Source of the DNA: Pseudomonadota bacterium
Lineage (GTDB): Bacteria; Desulfobacterota; Desulfovibrionia; Desulfovibrionales; Desulfovibrionaceae
Assembly (NCBI GenBank): GCA_023426275.1
Contig: JAFABC010000086.1
Location: 12,367 to 76,366 of the forward strand
Reading direction: 5' to 3'
Length of the DNA stretch: 64,000 nucleotides
Of the stretch, positions 7,509-16,150 are shown piece after piece. Within the stretch, counting starts at the first letter, position 1. Every line of letters starts with the position of its first letter. The translations under genes and the position numbers were made by a program. The notes under the pieces were generated by a model. The model was not told the origin of the DNA. It made no database searches and saw nothing but the letters and a program-made list of their open reading frames with translations.

Positions 7509-8594
7509 ATGGGACGCGAGGAATTGATTCAAAAACTCCGGGAGTCGCACCGGGTGATCGAACCCGGCCAGGAGGTCACGATAGGGCTTTTTCGTCCCGA
7601 GGACGCCCTGGGCGTCGCCCTGGCCTATTATGAGACCTACGGCGACACCTTCCCGCTGGAGCATGTTTACGATCCCGAGGAAATCGTCCGCCGCAACGCC
7701 ACGGACGACCAATACACCGTGGTCGCCCGGACGCCGCGAGGAGAGGTTGTCGGGCTGTTCGGACTGTTTCGCCACGCCCCCGATCCCCACGTCTACGAAG
7801 CCGGCCAGCTCATGGTTCTTGGGAGTTATCGGAAAAGGCACCTCAGTACGGAATTCAGCAAGGTGGCCCTCGACAGCCTGCCCAGGCAACTGCGGCTACC
7901 CGTGGTTTTCCTTGAGGCCGTAAGCAACCATACGGTTTCCCAGCTTATAGCGCTGCCCAGGGGCTTGGCCTTCACCGGGCTCGAGGTGGAATGCATGCCG
8001 CTCGGCGTCCACGCCAAAGAGGCCGGCGCGACCCGTAACGTCTCGCTTTTTCTGATGTTCAAGTCGTTCGAAAAGACTTCCTGTGACGTGTATCTGCCCG
8101 AAGCCTACCGGACGTTTTGCGAGACGCTGTACGCGGAACTGGCGCTCCCTCGAGTGTTTTCTGCCGCGGGAGCACTTGCGGGAGAGACCCAGGCGAGCCA
8201 ATTTTTCCTCCAGGAGACCGGCTTGCTGCGTCTGACCGTGACCCGGGCCGGCAGGGATTTTGGCGAGGCCGTTTCCATGGCCGAAGCCAAGGCCGGCAAT
8301 CAAGGCGTGGTCCAGATATATTTGAACCTTGGCGACGCGGCCGCCCCCCAGGCCGTGGAGGTGCTCCGGGACAGGGGCTATTTTCTGGCCGGTTTGCTGC
8401 CTTATTGGTTCGGCGCGGACGGCCTGCTCATGCAGAAGGTCGGGGTGGAACCGGACTGGGATGCAATCCAATGCGTTGATCGCAAAGCCGCCGCCCTACG
8501 CGCCCTGGTCCGCGAGGACTTCTCCCTCGCCAAGCGTAGGCAAACGGGTCTGCCGGAGCTGCCGGGGGACTGGGACGGGCACCCAGGCGGCTAA
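7509..8594 (+). CDS. GNAT-like acetyltransferase-family protein
   Basis: Protein of 361 residues. Two ATGs lie six bases apart; 7509 has AAGGAG at ideal spacing, while 7503 would leave none. An N-terminal GNAT-like region is visible (TIGLFRPEDALGVALAYYE, then GEVVGLFGLFRHAPDPHVYE and VLGSYRKRHLSTEFSK). FLEAVSNHTVSQLIALPRG parallels LSLNPVTSHAVSQRQAFALG of the 9789-11252 fusion, so the two are probably homologous over the GNAT half. It lacks the ATPase domain of that protein. It is the third gene of the PP-loop/ThiF operon, 58 bases downstream, and the last gene before the right tRNA-fragment repeat. It could acylate the product of the islet; the substrate is unknown. Confidence 0.65.
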   Translation: MGREELIQKLRESHRVIEPGQEVTIGLFRPEDALGVALAYYETYGDTFPLEHVYDPEEIVRRNATDDQYTVVARTPRGEVVGLFGLFRHAPDPHVYEAGQLMVLGSYRKRHLSTEFSKVALDSLPRQLRLPVVFLEAVSNHTVSQLIALPRGLAFTGLEVECMPLGVHAKEAGATRNVSLFLMFKSFEKTSCDVYLPEAYRTFCETLYAELALPRVFSAAGALAGETQASQFFLQETGLLRLTVTRAGRDFGEAVSMAEAKAGNQGVVQIYLNLGDAAAPQAVEVLRDRGYFLAGLLPYWFGADGLLMQKVGVEPDWDAIQCVDRKAAALRALVREDFSLAKRRQTGLPELPGDWDGHPGG

Positions 8595-8696
8595 CCTCTG
8601 GATAACCGCCAGGGGCCGGGCCTGGGTCGTTTTAGCCGGAAAATGTTATCCACCATCAAAAAATATCAAATTATTTCAATAGACATTCCCTATCTT

Positions 8697-8747
8697 TGCT
8701 CCTTTGGGAGCAGGATGCCGGGTGTTCAAATCACCTCGCCCCGACCA
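8697..8747 (+). repeat. attachment-site-like tRNA-Pro(UGG) 3' fragment, right copy
   Basis: Identical over 51 bases to 2203-2253, and again begins just before the anticodon loop (TTTGGGA at 8703-8709) and ends in CCA. The sequence before it differs from the left copy and does not supply the 5' half of a tRNA, so neither copy is an intact gene. The pair bounds a 6.5-kb segment containing the PP-loop/ThiF genes. An intact tRNA-Pro gene would be expected elsewhere if this is a tandem or decayed insertion. Confidence 0.8.
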
Positions 8748-8755
8748 ATGAAATC

Positions 8756-8789
8756 AACGGCTTGCGGTGAAAATCGCAGGCCGTTTTTT
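8756..8789 (+). terminator. tRNA-type rho-independent terminator, copy 2
   Basis: Stem AACGGCTTGCG pairs with CGCAGGCCGTT (one G-T pair), loop GTGAAAAT, then TTTTTTG. It lies directly after the CCA of the right tRNA fragment. The same hairpin recurs almost exactly at 28155 and in altered form at 2262 and 16242. Confidence 0.8.
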
Positions 8790-9143
8790 GTTAGAAAATT
8801 TTCAGGATACAATCTTGGGGTACAAAAAGTAAGGGGCATTGGGCGCGGGGCTTGAAATGCCCTCCCCTGCGCCCCGCCTTGCCCCCACTTCCCCAAAAAT
8901 GCTACCCGCCCGCCATGATCAAAAAAACTGAAGCGGAAAAAACTGTGGGCTCGGTTCAGAATAACCCGCAGACAGTGTGAGAAGGACCGGCCATGAAAGA
9001 ACTCTGGCGTCGGGCCTGCTTTAGTTCAGCTTGAGACTATTTTCCCAGGTTTAAAGGCATCAACCCAAAACTGTTGCCCCGTACCATACGATTTATTTCG
9101 TTTTGTGAGCAGACCCCTATCTGCTAAACCGAGGGATTGAAGC

Positions 9144-9518
9144 GTGCCATACGAAATTTCCTGGAAAGACAAAGGGATAATCTGGACATTTTATGGCGTT
9201 GTTACAGCTGGGGAGACGAGACAGGCAAGTCTGGATATCTTAGGCGATCCGCGATTTGTGGATTTGCACTATCAGATCGTCGACATCTCAACCGTTGAAC
9301 AATTCAATTTGACCAGTGAGGACATGGACGAAGCTGGAGCACTGGACGAAGCTGCCACTCTCAGCAACCTTCGTATTATTGTTGCTGTCGTTGCGGCCTC
9401 AGACGATGCAATGAAAATCGCTAAGATGTACAAATCCGCTATGAGGCAGGCTAAGTGGCCCGTCGAAATTTTCCGTACTATGGACGATGCAACGGAATGG
9501 ATTCGCTCCACAGGCTGA
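9144..9518 (+). CDS. small STAS/SpoIIAA-like hypothetical protein
   Basis: Protein of 124 residues from a GTG at 9144, with GAGGGA about eight bases upstream. The composition and order (short strands GIIWTFYGVVTAGET, YQIVDISTVEQF, LRIIVAVVAASDD alternating with helices) resemble the SpoIIAA-like/STAS alpha-beta fold that several soluble signalling proteins share. No signal peptide or membrane segment is seen. It lies between the islet end and a convergent ATPase-GNAT fusion whose ATPase domain resembles anti-sigma kinases. STAS proteins commonly bind such kinases, so a functional pairing is possible but unproven. Confidence 0.55.
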   Translation: MPYEISWKDKGIIWTFYGVVTAGETRQASLDILGDPRFVDLHYQIVDISTVEQFNLTSEDMDEAGALDEAATLSNLRIIVAVVAASDDAMKIAKMYKSAMRQAKWPVEIFRTMDDATEWIRSTG

Positions 9519-9788
9519 ATGATCGTAAAAAGGAACAGCCGTGGGCCAAGCTGCGGATGTCGCGCCGCGCCTATGAGACAGACCGGCCTTTGGCTCCGGA
9601 GGCCAACGCTCATAAGTCCGAATATTGGCCGTCTCGATGCAGCTGCCGCGCACTCAGTACCACGCGCATATCCGCCCGTAGGATCGACGCCGGCTCCGGC
9701 CAGTGCCGCTTCCAGGACAGCACGACCTGAGGGGGCTTGCGCCCCCTGTTCCGGGTTGAGGCAGAGGGTTCCTTTGGCCCCTGGCGTG

Positions 9789-11252
9789 TTACCGCGACGT
9801 TCGCAGGCGCTGCCCCTCCACGTAGCGGGCCAGGGCCTGGGTGAAGTCGCCGTAAAAGCGCAACTGCCCGATGTCGATGGGCGAAGCCAGGCGCGTCAGA
9901 CGCAACACGTCGCCGTCCCCGGTCGCGTGGGGCCACACCCCTGCAAAGAAAAAGCCGGCCGCTTCCGCCCGCTCGCTAAGGCTCGGCGTGTCCGGCTGGG
10001 CCAGGGGCAAATCGAGCTCCACCACCTCGGCTCCGGCGATCTCGACCAAATCGACAGCGGCGCGATGTAGCTCCGGCCACTGGCCGGCCTCGGCCTGGAT
10101 CACCCGGATGCCCCCCTTTTGGAGGTCGCGGTCGAAGGAGACCGTGTAGTCCCCGGGAAGGGCGACCGGCGCGGGCAGCCCCGGCAACAGGGGGCGGCCG
10201 AGATTGGCGTAGATGCGCGCAACCATGTCCCGATGACGATCGGGGATATGGACGTGGGCCGGCGGTGGGGCGACGAGATAGCTGAAGCAATGGAGCAGTG
10301 ATTCCCGCTGGGGCGAGGCCTCGCCTAAGCGCATGGCCTTAAATCGCCTCGGCGGGCAGGCCGCCAGTTCAAGGCCGCAGGGCTTGCCGCCAAGCGCAAA
10401 GGCTTGGCGCTGGCTGACGGCATGGCTGGTCACGGGATTGAGCGACAGGCCAAGCAGGCCCATTTTGCCGGCTTCGGCGACCAGGGCTTCGGTCAAGGAT
10501 TCCATGAGCCTGCGACCCCGATGGGCCGGCGACACGACAAGGACCGCCAGCTCGGCCATAGGCACGGGTTCCGGGCGTAAAAGCCCGGCATGGGCCGCCA
10601 CCTCGCCCTGCCTGGTCACAGCCACGAAGCTGACGAGCCGGCCACTGCCCACCAGATGGATCAGCCCCTCGGGGCGGTAGAAATTCTCGTTCTTGTAGGA
10701 ATAGCCGTAGGCCAGCCAGAAGATCCGGGCCACTTGCGGCGCTTCCTCGGGCCGCATTGGCCGAATGTCGTAGGGCTGCTCCGGGGCCCGCCGGATGACG
10801 GCCGCAATCTCGGCCGGCGGCGGCTCCACCGGGCGGGGCAGGCGCTTGACCAGGCACAGGGCCTTTCCCTGCTTGCCGTGGTTGGTCCAGTGCAGGGCGT
10901 CAGCGGCATGGCGGATGAGTTTGAGGCCAAGTCCCCGGGGCGCGTCGGGAGCGGGATTGGGGCGGGGCGTCAGTCCGTCGGGCGGATCGAATGGTACGCC
11001 CTCGTCTCGAAAGGACAGATGCAACTCGCTTTGCCGGATCGTGCCGTCCACGAAGACGTCGCCGGTCGCTCCCTCGAGGTAGGCGTGGTCCCGGATGTTG
11101 AGGAAGGCTTCCTCGGCGGCCAATTCCAGGGCCAGGACGTCCTTGGCGGGCAGGCCCGCCGTTGTCGCCAGATCCCGGACATGGTTTTGGACCATGGCCA
11201 AAAACCGCCCGTCGGCCGGAACGCGCAATTGGGTCTGGATGGGGCTTGCCAT
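9789..11252 (-). CDS. RsbW-like HATPase / GNAT acetyltransferase fusion
   Basis: Protein of 487 residues. Residues 1-140 form a HATPase_c_2 domain of the anti-sigma kinase type: N-box LELAAEEAFLNIRDHAYLEG, G1 box FRDEGVPFDPPD and G2 region RGLGLKLIRHAADALHWTNH. Residues 155-300 form a GNAT domain (IRPMRPEEAPQVARIFWLAY), with acetyl-CoA loop VVSPAHRGRRLMESLTEALV. A third, GNAT-like C-terminal region follows. The ATG at 11252 has no clear Shine-Dalgarno sequence, but no better start is visible. It is a complete version of the protein at 3488-4804, in which the ATPase motifs are eroded. The fusion suggests acyltransferase activity gated by nucleotide binding or partner-switching; the target is unknown. 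Confidence 0.8.
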   Translation of the reverse strand: MASPIQTQLRVPADGRFLAMVQNHVRDLATTAGLPAKDVLALELAAEEAFLNIRDHAYLEGATGDVFVDGTIRQSELHLSFRDEGVPFDPPDGLTPRPNPAPDAPRGLGLKLIRHAADALHWTNHGKQGKALCLVKRLPRPVEPPPAEIAAVIRRAPEQPYDIRPMRPEEAPQVARIFWLAYGYSYKNENFYRPEGLIHLVGSGRLVSFVAVTRQGEVAAHAGLLRPEPVPMAELAVLVVSPAHRGRRLMESLTEALVAEAGKMGLLGLSLNPVTSHAVSQRQAFALGGKPCGLELAACPPRRFKAMRLGEASPQRESLLHCFSYLVAPPPAHVHIPDRHRDMVARIYANLGRPLLPGLPAPVALPGDYTVSFDRDLQKGGIRVIQAEAGQWPELHRAAVDLVEIAGAEVVELDLPLAQPDTPSLSERAEAAGFFFAGVWPHATGDGDVLRLTRLASPIDIGQLRFYGDFTQALARYVEGQRLRTSR

Positions 11253-11765
11253 GTTTTTTTGTATCGCCGGGAGCGTGCCCTGTCTATCAGCGCGGCAATG
11301 GGGGGAGAAACCTGCCGGCGACGGCTGCGAGAGGGATGCGTTCGCAACGCAGAGGCAGCGGTTCGTTGCCGGCAGAAAAAGCGGCCCACCTCCCGCTCTG
11401 GGCCGCGGCCTTGGATCGCGCCGTTTGAAGGTCTGAACGGTTTCTGCAGGGGCCTCATTTGACGCACGAAAAAAAGACTTCCCGGGTCATTCCGACTCGA
11501 TTTCAAAAACACCAACGTCCGCTTCCAGTCCTTCCCGGGGCGTGGCGGACTTTTTTATGCCACGTGAGACATAATCAAATCGCCAGCAACTTTGGAACAT
11601 TATCGTCGCAGAATCAAAGGGAGGGGCGAGCGGCGGCCGCGTGAATCGCATCCCTGGCCTTCCTCTTGCTCAATAGGGGTCAGGTTCTGATTCCAAATGT
11701 GCATCCAGGCCGGCAGGCCGCTGCCCGCCTGACGAGAAGTGCACCCTTTTCCTAAGGAGGCCCCC
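11253..11765. other. intergenic region upstream of the first AOR operon
   Basis: Holds the divergent promoters of the ATPase-GNAT fusion (leftward) and the AOR operon (rightward). A GGGTCA half-site lies at 11484-11489 and another in GGGGTCAGG near 11675. The same half-site is duplicated and symmetrical upstream of the alcohol dehydrogenase. No gene in this gap has a good ribosome site. Confidence 0.4.
11655..11670 (+). promoter_or_regulatory. candidate sigma-54 (-24/-12) promoter of the first AOR operon
   Basis: TGGCCTTCCTCTTGCT has GG and GC separated by ten bases and matches the sigma-54 consensus TGGCAC-N5-TTGCW at 9 of 11 fixed positions. It lies about 95 bases before the ferredoxin start. 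A sigma-54 activator is encoded at 26732-28108, which supports it. The promoter has not been tested. Confidence 0.5.
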
Positions 11766-12431
11766 GTGAGCGACAATTCGACCACACCCTTGCCTGAAGC
11801 CGTGGAGACGCGTCTTCCCGACGAGCACCGGGAAGAGGCACAGCCGGCCGAAAAGAAGTTACTCCTCAGCCGCAGAAGGATGCTCGGTTTTCTGGGCATT
11901 CAGATAGCCGCCGGCGCGCTGGCCGTCACCAATGCCGCGGCCGCGCCCAAGAACTTCAAGCCGGAGTGCACCAACCGGGGCATCACCCCGGACCAGCTGC
12001 CCAATGCCCGGGCCTGGCTCGTCACGGACCCGACCACCTGCGTCGGCTGCCGGACCTGCGAGATCGTCTGCTCCCTGTCGCACGACGACACCTGTCAGCC
12101 GGCCATTGCCCGCATCCACACCCTGTACGATCCCCTGCACTCCCTGGGCAAGCTCTGCTCCATGACCGAGGCGTGCAAGCAGTGCAACATGGCCGACTGC
12201 TACCTGGCCTGCCAGTATGACGCCCTGGTCCTGGACAAAAAGACCGGCGCCCGGATCATCGATCCGAAGAAATGCCAGGGGTGCGGCGAATGTCTGGAGG
12301 CCTGCCCGTGGAACATGGTGGCCTACAACGAGGCCAAGAACGTCTACTCCAAGTGCGACCTGTGCGGCGGCGATCCGTTATGCGTGAAGTATTGCCCGGC
12401 CGAGGCGATCAAGTTCGTTGAATTGGGATAA
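11766..12431 (+). CDS. Tat-exported 4Fe-4S ferredoxin-like subunit, AOR partner (module 1)
   Basis: Protein of 221 residues from a GTG at 11766 with AAGGAGG five bases upstream. A twin-arginine signal (LSRRRMLGFLGIQIAAGALA) lies about 35 residues in, ending near NAAAAPKNF. The mature part has four Cys clusters: CVGCRTCEIVC, then CKQCNMADC, CQGCGECLEACP and CDLCGG...CVKYCP. This resembles the DmsB/HycB type of electron carrier with four 4Fe-4S sites. It lies 24 bases before an AOR gene, and a paralog at 23220-23891 sits beside the second AOR. It should carry AOR electrons. The export signal is odd because AOR is normally cytoplasmic. Confidence 0.88.
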   Translation: MSDNSTTPLPEAVETRLPDEHREEAQPAEKKLLLSRRRMLGFLGIQIAAGALAVTNAAAAPKNFKPECTNRGITPDQLPNARAWLVTDPTTCVGCRTCEIVCSLSHDDTCQPAIARIHTLYDPLHSLGKLCSMTEACKQCNMADCYLACQYDALVLDKKTGARIIDPKKCQGCGECLEACPWNMVAYNEAKNVYSKCDLCGGDPLCVKYCPAEAIKFVELG

Positions 12432-12455
12432 CCCCCTTTGCAAGGAGCAGCTACG

Positions 12456-14603
12456 ATGTATGGATGGGCTGGAAAGATATTGCGGGTGGATCTGACCAAC
12501 GGTTCCATCACCACGGAAGAGACCAAGAAGTACCAGAACTACACAGGCGGCCTCGGCTTCGGGTACAAGATCATCTTTGACGAGGCGCCCAAGGCGGGCC
12601 CCTTTGACCCGGAAAACCGGCTGATCTTCGCCGTGGGTCCCCTGACCGGCACCATGGCGCCCTCGACCTCGCGGCCGGAAGTTATCAGCATTTCGCCGCA
12701 TTCCTTCGCGACGAAGTCCAAGCATTCCCTGGCGTCACGGAGCAACTTTGGCGGCTACTGGGGCGCGGAGCTGAAGTTCGCGGGCTACGACGCGGTCATC
12801 GTCCAGGGCAAGTCCCCCAAGCCGGTGTACATCTACATCAACAACGGCAAGGCGACCATCGAGGACGCCGCGGCAGTGTGGGGCAAGGACGGTCTGGCCG
12901 CCCAGGAGGTCATCAAGAAGGAGCAGAAGGACAACGATATCCAGATCGCCACCATCGGTCCCGCAGGCGAAAGGATGGTCCGCATCTCGCCCATCATCCA
13001 CCGCCTCGGCAACGTGGCCAGACAGGGCGGCTTCGGCGCCGTCATGGGCTCCAAGAACCTCAAGGCCATTGCCGTGCGGGGAACCAACGGCGTCGACGTG
13101 GCGGACAAGAAGGGCCTGATCGACTACGTCAAGACTGTCCGCGAGTTCCAGCCGGCCCCCCTGGGCGCCACCCCGCTGTCCAGCGGTCCCCTGAGCTGGA
13201 CCGGGAAGCATCTGGATCCCAAAGACATCAACCACCAGGCCCAGCGCTTCAACCAGACCGAAAGCAATGCGCCCTGGCTGAACAAATACCATCTCAAGAC
13301 CCAGTCCTGTTACTCCTGTCCCCAGGGCTGCTACACGTACATGAAGGTGCCCAAGATGGGGACTGGCGCGGTGAGCTGCACCCAGTGGTTTTACGCCTGG
13401 ATGGGGAACAAGGACGAGGCCACTTTCCAGGCCAGCCAGCTGGTCAACAAGCTGGGTCTGGACTCGTTCGAGATGTTCCCCATGATCCAGTTCATCTGGC
13501 ACCTGCAGGACGAAGAAGTGGATGGCAAGAGCGTGCTCCGGCACATGTACGACCAGGAGTTGATCAGCAAGAAGAACCTCGATGCCCTGGAGGCCGCCCA
13601 CTATCCCCGCGATGGCGGGAACCTGGGCTCCGCCGGCCTGGAGGGCATGTTGTCGGTGATGGCCTATCGTGAGGATTTCATAGGCGACGCCTTGGGCGAG
13701 GGGTTCCGCCGGGCCATGGACATCATCTCGGCCGAATTCGAGAAGCGCAACATGCCCGAGGTCGCCAACGCGGTCATGAAATTCATAAAAATGGAAGGCA
13801 TCATGGGCGGCGTTGTCGGCGGCAACGGCGGCTGGGGCATGTCCGCCCACTACGACCCCAGGACCTTCGGCTACTACTGGGCCGTGAACTTCGCCATGGA
13901 GAACTGCGACCCCATGCGCCACTCCATGACCAACCTGATCGAATGGACAGGGCTTTCCTTTGAGCAGGCCATGCCCGTGGCCATCAAGCACTGGGGGAAG
14001 GAAGTCGCGGAAAACGGGCTGAACGACATCCACCGCAACCGCGACATCCCCCTGACCTGGAACGGGGACAAGTCGGCCAAGGCCAACGCCTATCTCAGCC
14101 AGTTCATTCATTATCGGGGCTGTATCAAGGACAGCATGACGGGCTGTGACTGGGTCTATCCCGTCATGGTCAGCGGCCGCGAAGACCGGGGTTATGCCGG
14201 AGACACCTCGGTGGAGTACAGGCTCTTGGAGTTTGTCACCGGAGAAAAGATGACCCAGGAGAAGCTCAACGAGCAGGCCGCCAGAACCTGGACGCTGCAC
14301 CGGCTCCTGACGGTCCTGGAGTGGAACGACGGCAAGCCGGTGAACATGCGCGAGGAGCACGACCAGATCCCGGACCACTTCTTCGCTCCGGTGGATACCC
14401 GGCTTCTGCCCTCCTTCCCCCCGTCCGCCCCGCCGCATCCGCCCCTGGTTCGCGAGAACTTCGAGGCCACCAAGACAGAGTACTACAAGCTCATGGGGTG
14501 GGACGTGGAAACCGGGCTGCCGACCCGCAGCCTGCTCAAGAAGCTGAACATGGACGACGTGCTCGCCTCCTTCGAGGCCCAGGCGTTTCAGCTACCCGGC
14601 TAG
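12456..14603 (+). CDS. aor: tungsten-type aldehyde:ferredoxin oxidoreductase (module 1)
   Basis: Oxidises aldehydes to carboxylates with reduced ferredoxin as electron sink, or the reverse, using a tungsten bis-pyranopterin and a 4Fe-4S cluster. The protein has 715 residues against about 605 for the archaeal type enzyme. Landmarks are the N-terminus MYGWAGKILRVDLTNGSITT, the pterin-binding region EVISISPHSF...FGGYWGAELKFAGYDAVI, the cluster motif SCYSCPQGC (CxxCxxxC, near residue 288) and a later Cys in TGCDWVYP. The start at 12456 has AAGGAG; an in-frame ATG at 12438 lacks one. It has no signal peptide although its ferredoxin partner has a Tat signal. Tungstate transport genes follow 2 kb downstream. 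Confidence 0.93.
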   Translation: MYGWAGKILRVDLTNGSITTEETKKYQNYTGGLGFGYKIIFDEAPKAGPFDPENRLIFAVGPLTGTMAPSTSRPEVISISPHSFATKSKHSLASRSNFGGYWGAELKFAGYDAVIVQGKSPKPVYIYINNGKATIEDAAAVWGKDGLAAQEVIKKEQKDNDIQIATIGPAGERMVRISPIIHRLGNVARQGGFGAVMGSKNLKAIAVRGTNGVDVADKKGLIDYVKTVREFQPAPLGATPLSSGPLSWTGKHLDPKDINHQAQRFNQTESNAPWLNKYHLKTQSCYSCPQGCYTYMKVPKMGTGAVSCTQWFYAWMGNKDEATFQASQLVNKLGLDSFEMFPMIQFIWHLQDEEVDGKSVLRHMYDQELISKKNLDALEAAHYPRDGGNLGSAGLEGMLSVMAYREDFIGDALGEGFRRAMDIISAEFEKRNMPEVANAVMKFIKMEGIMGGVVGGNGGWGMSAHYDPRTFGYYWAVNFAMENCDPMRHSMTNLIEWTGLSFEQAMPVAIKHWGKEVAENGLNDIHRNRDIPLTWNGDKSAKANAYLSQFIHYRGCIKDSMTGCDWVYPVMVSGREDRGYAGDTSVEYRLLEFVTGEKMTQEKLNEQAARTWTLHRLLTVLEWNDGKPVNMREEHDQIPDHFFAPVDTRLLPSFPPSAPPHPPLVRENFEATKTEYYKLMGWDVETGLPTRSLLKKLNMDDVLASFEAQAFQLPG

Positions 14604-14651
14604 TCACCAATGGTTCCTGAGCAACTCCTGCGTCCCTCAAGAACAGTGAAC

Positions 14652-14690
14652 CCCGGCCTCCTGGAGACGCCAGCCCTCCAGGAGGCCGGG
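14652..14690 (+). terminator. strong hairpin between AOR and radical SAM gene (module 1)
   Basis: A perfect 14-base-pair stem (CCCGGCCTCCTGGA with its complement) and an 11-base loop, about 50 bases after the AOR stop. There is no T-run, so it may attenuate transcription or protect the upstream mRNA rather than stop it fully. The second AOR module has hairpins at the same place. Confidence 0.6.
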
Positions 14691-14746
14691 ATCACGCAAA
14701 ACGCATGGCAGGCCGCGTCGCCGCGGCCCGCGTGCTTGCTTCCATC

Positions 14747-16150
14747 ATGAAGAAGATCGTGCTCCTGACCCCTCCCGCGGTGCGGCTCATGAATCCGGTC
14801 ACCTTTCGCGCGGACCTGCTGCCGCAAAAGACCTGGGTTCCCCTGGGCATCGCCTCCCTGGCCTCGTCCCTGCGGTCCGGCAGCTTCGACGTGGAGTTTT
14901 GCGACCTGCACGACGCCGACTGGCCCCTGGTCGAGGCCCTGCTGTCCGAAAGCGCACCCGGTCTGGTGGGCATCAGCTGCTTCACCTTCGGCCGGGCCAA
15001 TGCCATGCGTCTGGCCGGGCTGTCCAAGCGCCTCTTCCCGGAGGTGCCGGTGGTCATGGGCGGCCCCCACGCCACCTTCTTCCCGGACCAGGTGCTCGCG
15101 TCCGGCAACGTGGACGTGGTGGTGCTGGGCGAGGGCGAGATCACCATCGTGGAACTGGCCAGGCGCCTGGCCCAGGGCCGGGACCTGGACGACGTCCGGG
15201 GCCTCGCCTTTCTCAGGAACGGCCACATGCGCCTGACCCCGGCCCGGGAAAGCGTCACCGACCTGGACGTGTTCCCCTTCCCGGCCTACGACGCCTTCGA
15301 CCTGGACGAATACAAGTCCCCCGAGATTCCGCCGCAATACCTGCCGCTGCCGGGAACCCACGTCATGACGTCCAGGGGCTGCCCGTTTCACTGCGAATTC
15401 TGCTCGGTGAACAAATTTTTCAATGGCAAGTGGGCCTTCCGCTCGCCCGGCAACGTGGCTGACGAACTGGAGCGGCTGGTGGCCGACCGCGGCGTGCGGC
15501 ACGTCTATTTCTCGGACGACCTGTTCTCCCTGAACCACCAGCGGACCATCGGCATCTGCCGGGAGATCCTGGACAGGAAGCTGGACCTCGTCTGGATGGC
15601 CGAGACCCGGGTGGACTGCGTCAACGAGGAGATGCTGGCCTGGATGCGCAAGGCCGGCTGCTATCGGGTCTACTACGGCGTGGAGTCCGGCAGCCCGCGC
15701 ATCCTGAAGTCCATCAACAAAGGCTTCACCACGGAGCACGTGCGCCGGGCCTTTCGCATGACGCACCGGGCGGGCATGGAGCCCTGTTGCTTCCTCATGG
15801 TCGGCAACCCCGGCGAGACCCCGGACACCATCGACGAGACCATCGCGCTCATCCGGGAGATCCGGCCGGCCACGTCCCCCATCGTCGGCATCACCACCAT
15901 CCTGCCGGGGACCAGGCAGTACGAACTGTCCAAGCGGCAGGGGCTCATCAGCGACGACTCTTGGCGGTCGGACGCGGCGCCCCCGCTGTACACCGGCGAG
16001 TACGATGTGGACGACCTGATCCAGCTGCAGATTCAACTGACCAGGGGGATCTGCCCCGAGGTCTACGAGCAGATGTGCGCCATCGGCCTGGACGACGACT
16101 ATTTCCGCCTGAGACGCATGCTGGGGAACCGGCATGACCGCAAGGCCTAA
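14747..16150 (+). CDS. B12-binding-domain radical SAM protein (module 1)
   Basis: Protein of 467 residues. Residues 1-150 form a cobalamin-binding-like Rossmann domain (PLGIASLASSLRSGSFDVEF, DLHDAD, VVMGGPHATFFPDQV). A radical SAM barrel follows, with CxxxCxxC in TSRGCPFHCEFCSVNKFF near residue 212 and GVESGSPRILKSINKGF later, as in the BchE/elongator-like class. The chosen start MKKIVLLTPPAVRL matches its paralog at 19515-20912; no good ribosome site precedes either this ATG or the upstream one at 14705. Both copies adjoin an AOR gene in the same order. They could modify a cofactor, a lipid or the AOR substrate; none of these is established. Confidence 0.85.
   Translation: MKKIVLLTPPAVRLMNPVTFRADLLPQKTWVPLGIASLASSLRSGSFDVEFCDLHDADWPLVEALLSESAPGLVGISCFTFGRANAMRLAGLSKRLFPEVPVVMGGPHATFFPDQVLASGNVDVVVLGEGEITIVELARRLAQGRDLDDVRGLAFLRNGHMRLTPARESVTDLDVFPFPAYDAFDLDEYKSPEIPPQYLPLPGTHVMTSRGCPFHCEFCSVNKFFNGKWAFRSPGNVADELERLVADRGVRHVYFSDDLFSLNHQRTIGICREILDRKLDLVWMAETRVDCVNEEMLAWMRKAGCYRVYYGVESGSPRILKSINKGFTTEHVRRAFRMTHRAGMEPCCFLMVGNPGETPDTIDETIALIREIRPATSPIVGITTILPGTRQYELSKRQGLISDDSWRSDAAPPLYTGEYDVDDLIQLQIQLTRGICPEVYEQMCAIGLDDDYFRLRRMLGNRHDRKA

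Larger units (their letters stand above)
8595..9143. other. intergenic region with islet right end
   Basis: This gap holds a 45-base sequence (8604-8648) resembling one at 16170-16217, then the right tRNA-Pro fragment (8697-8747) and its terminator. After that come about 350 bases with no gene I can support: frames are short and lack ribosome sites. The stretch at 9000-9140 is more AT-rich and could hold the promoter of the next gene. Confidence 0.5.
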
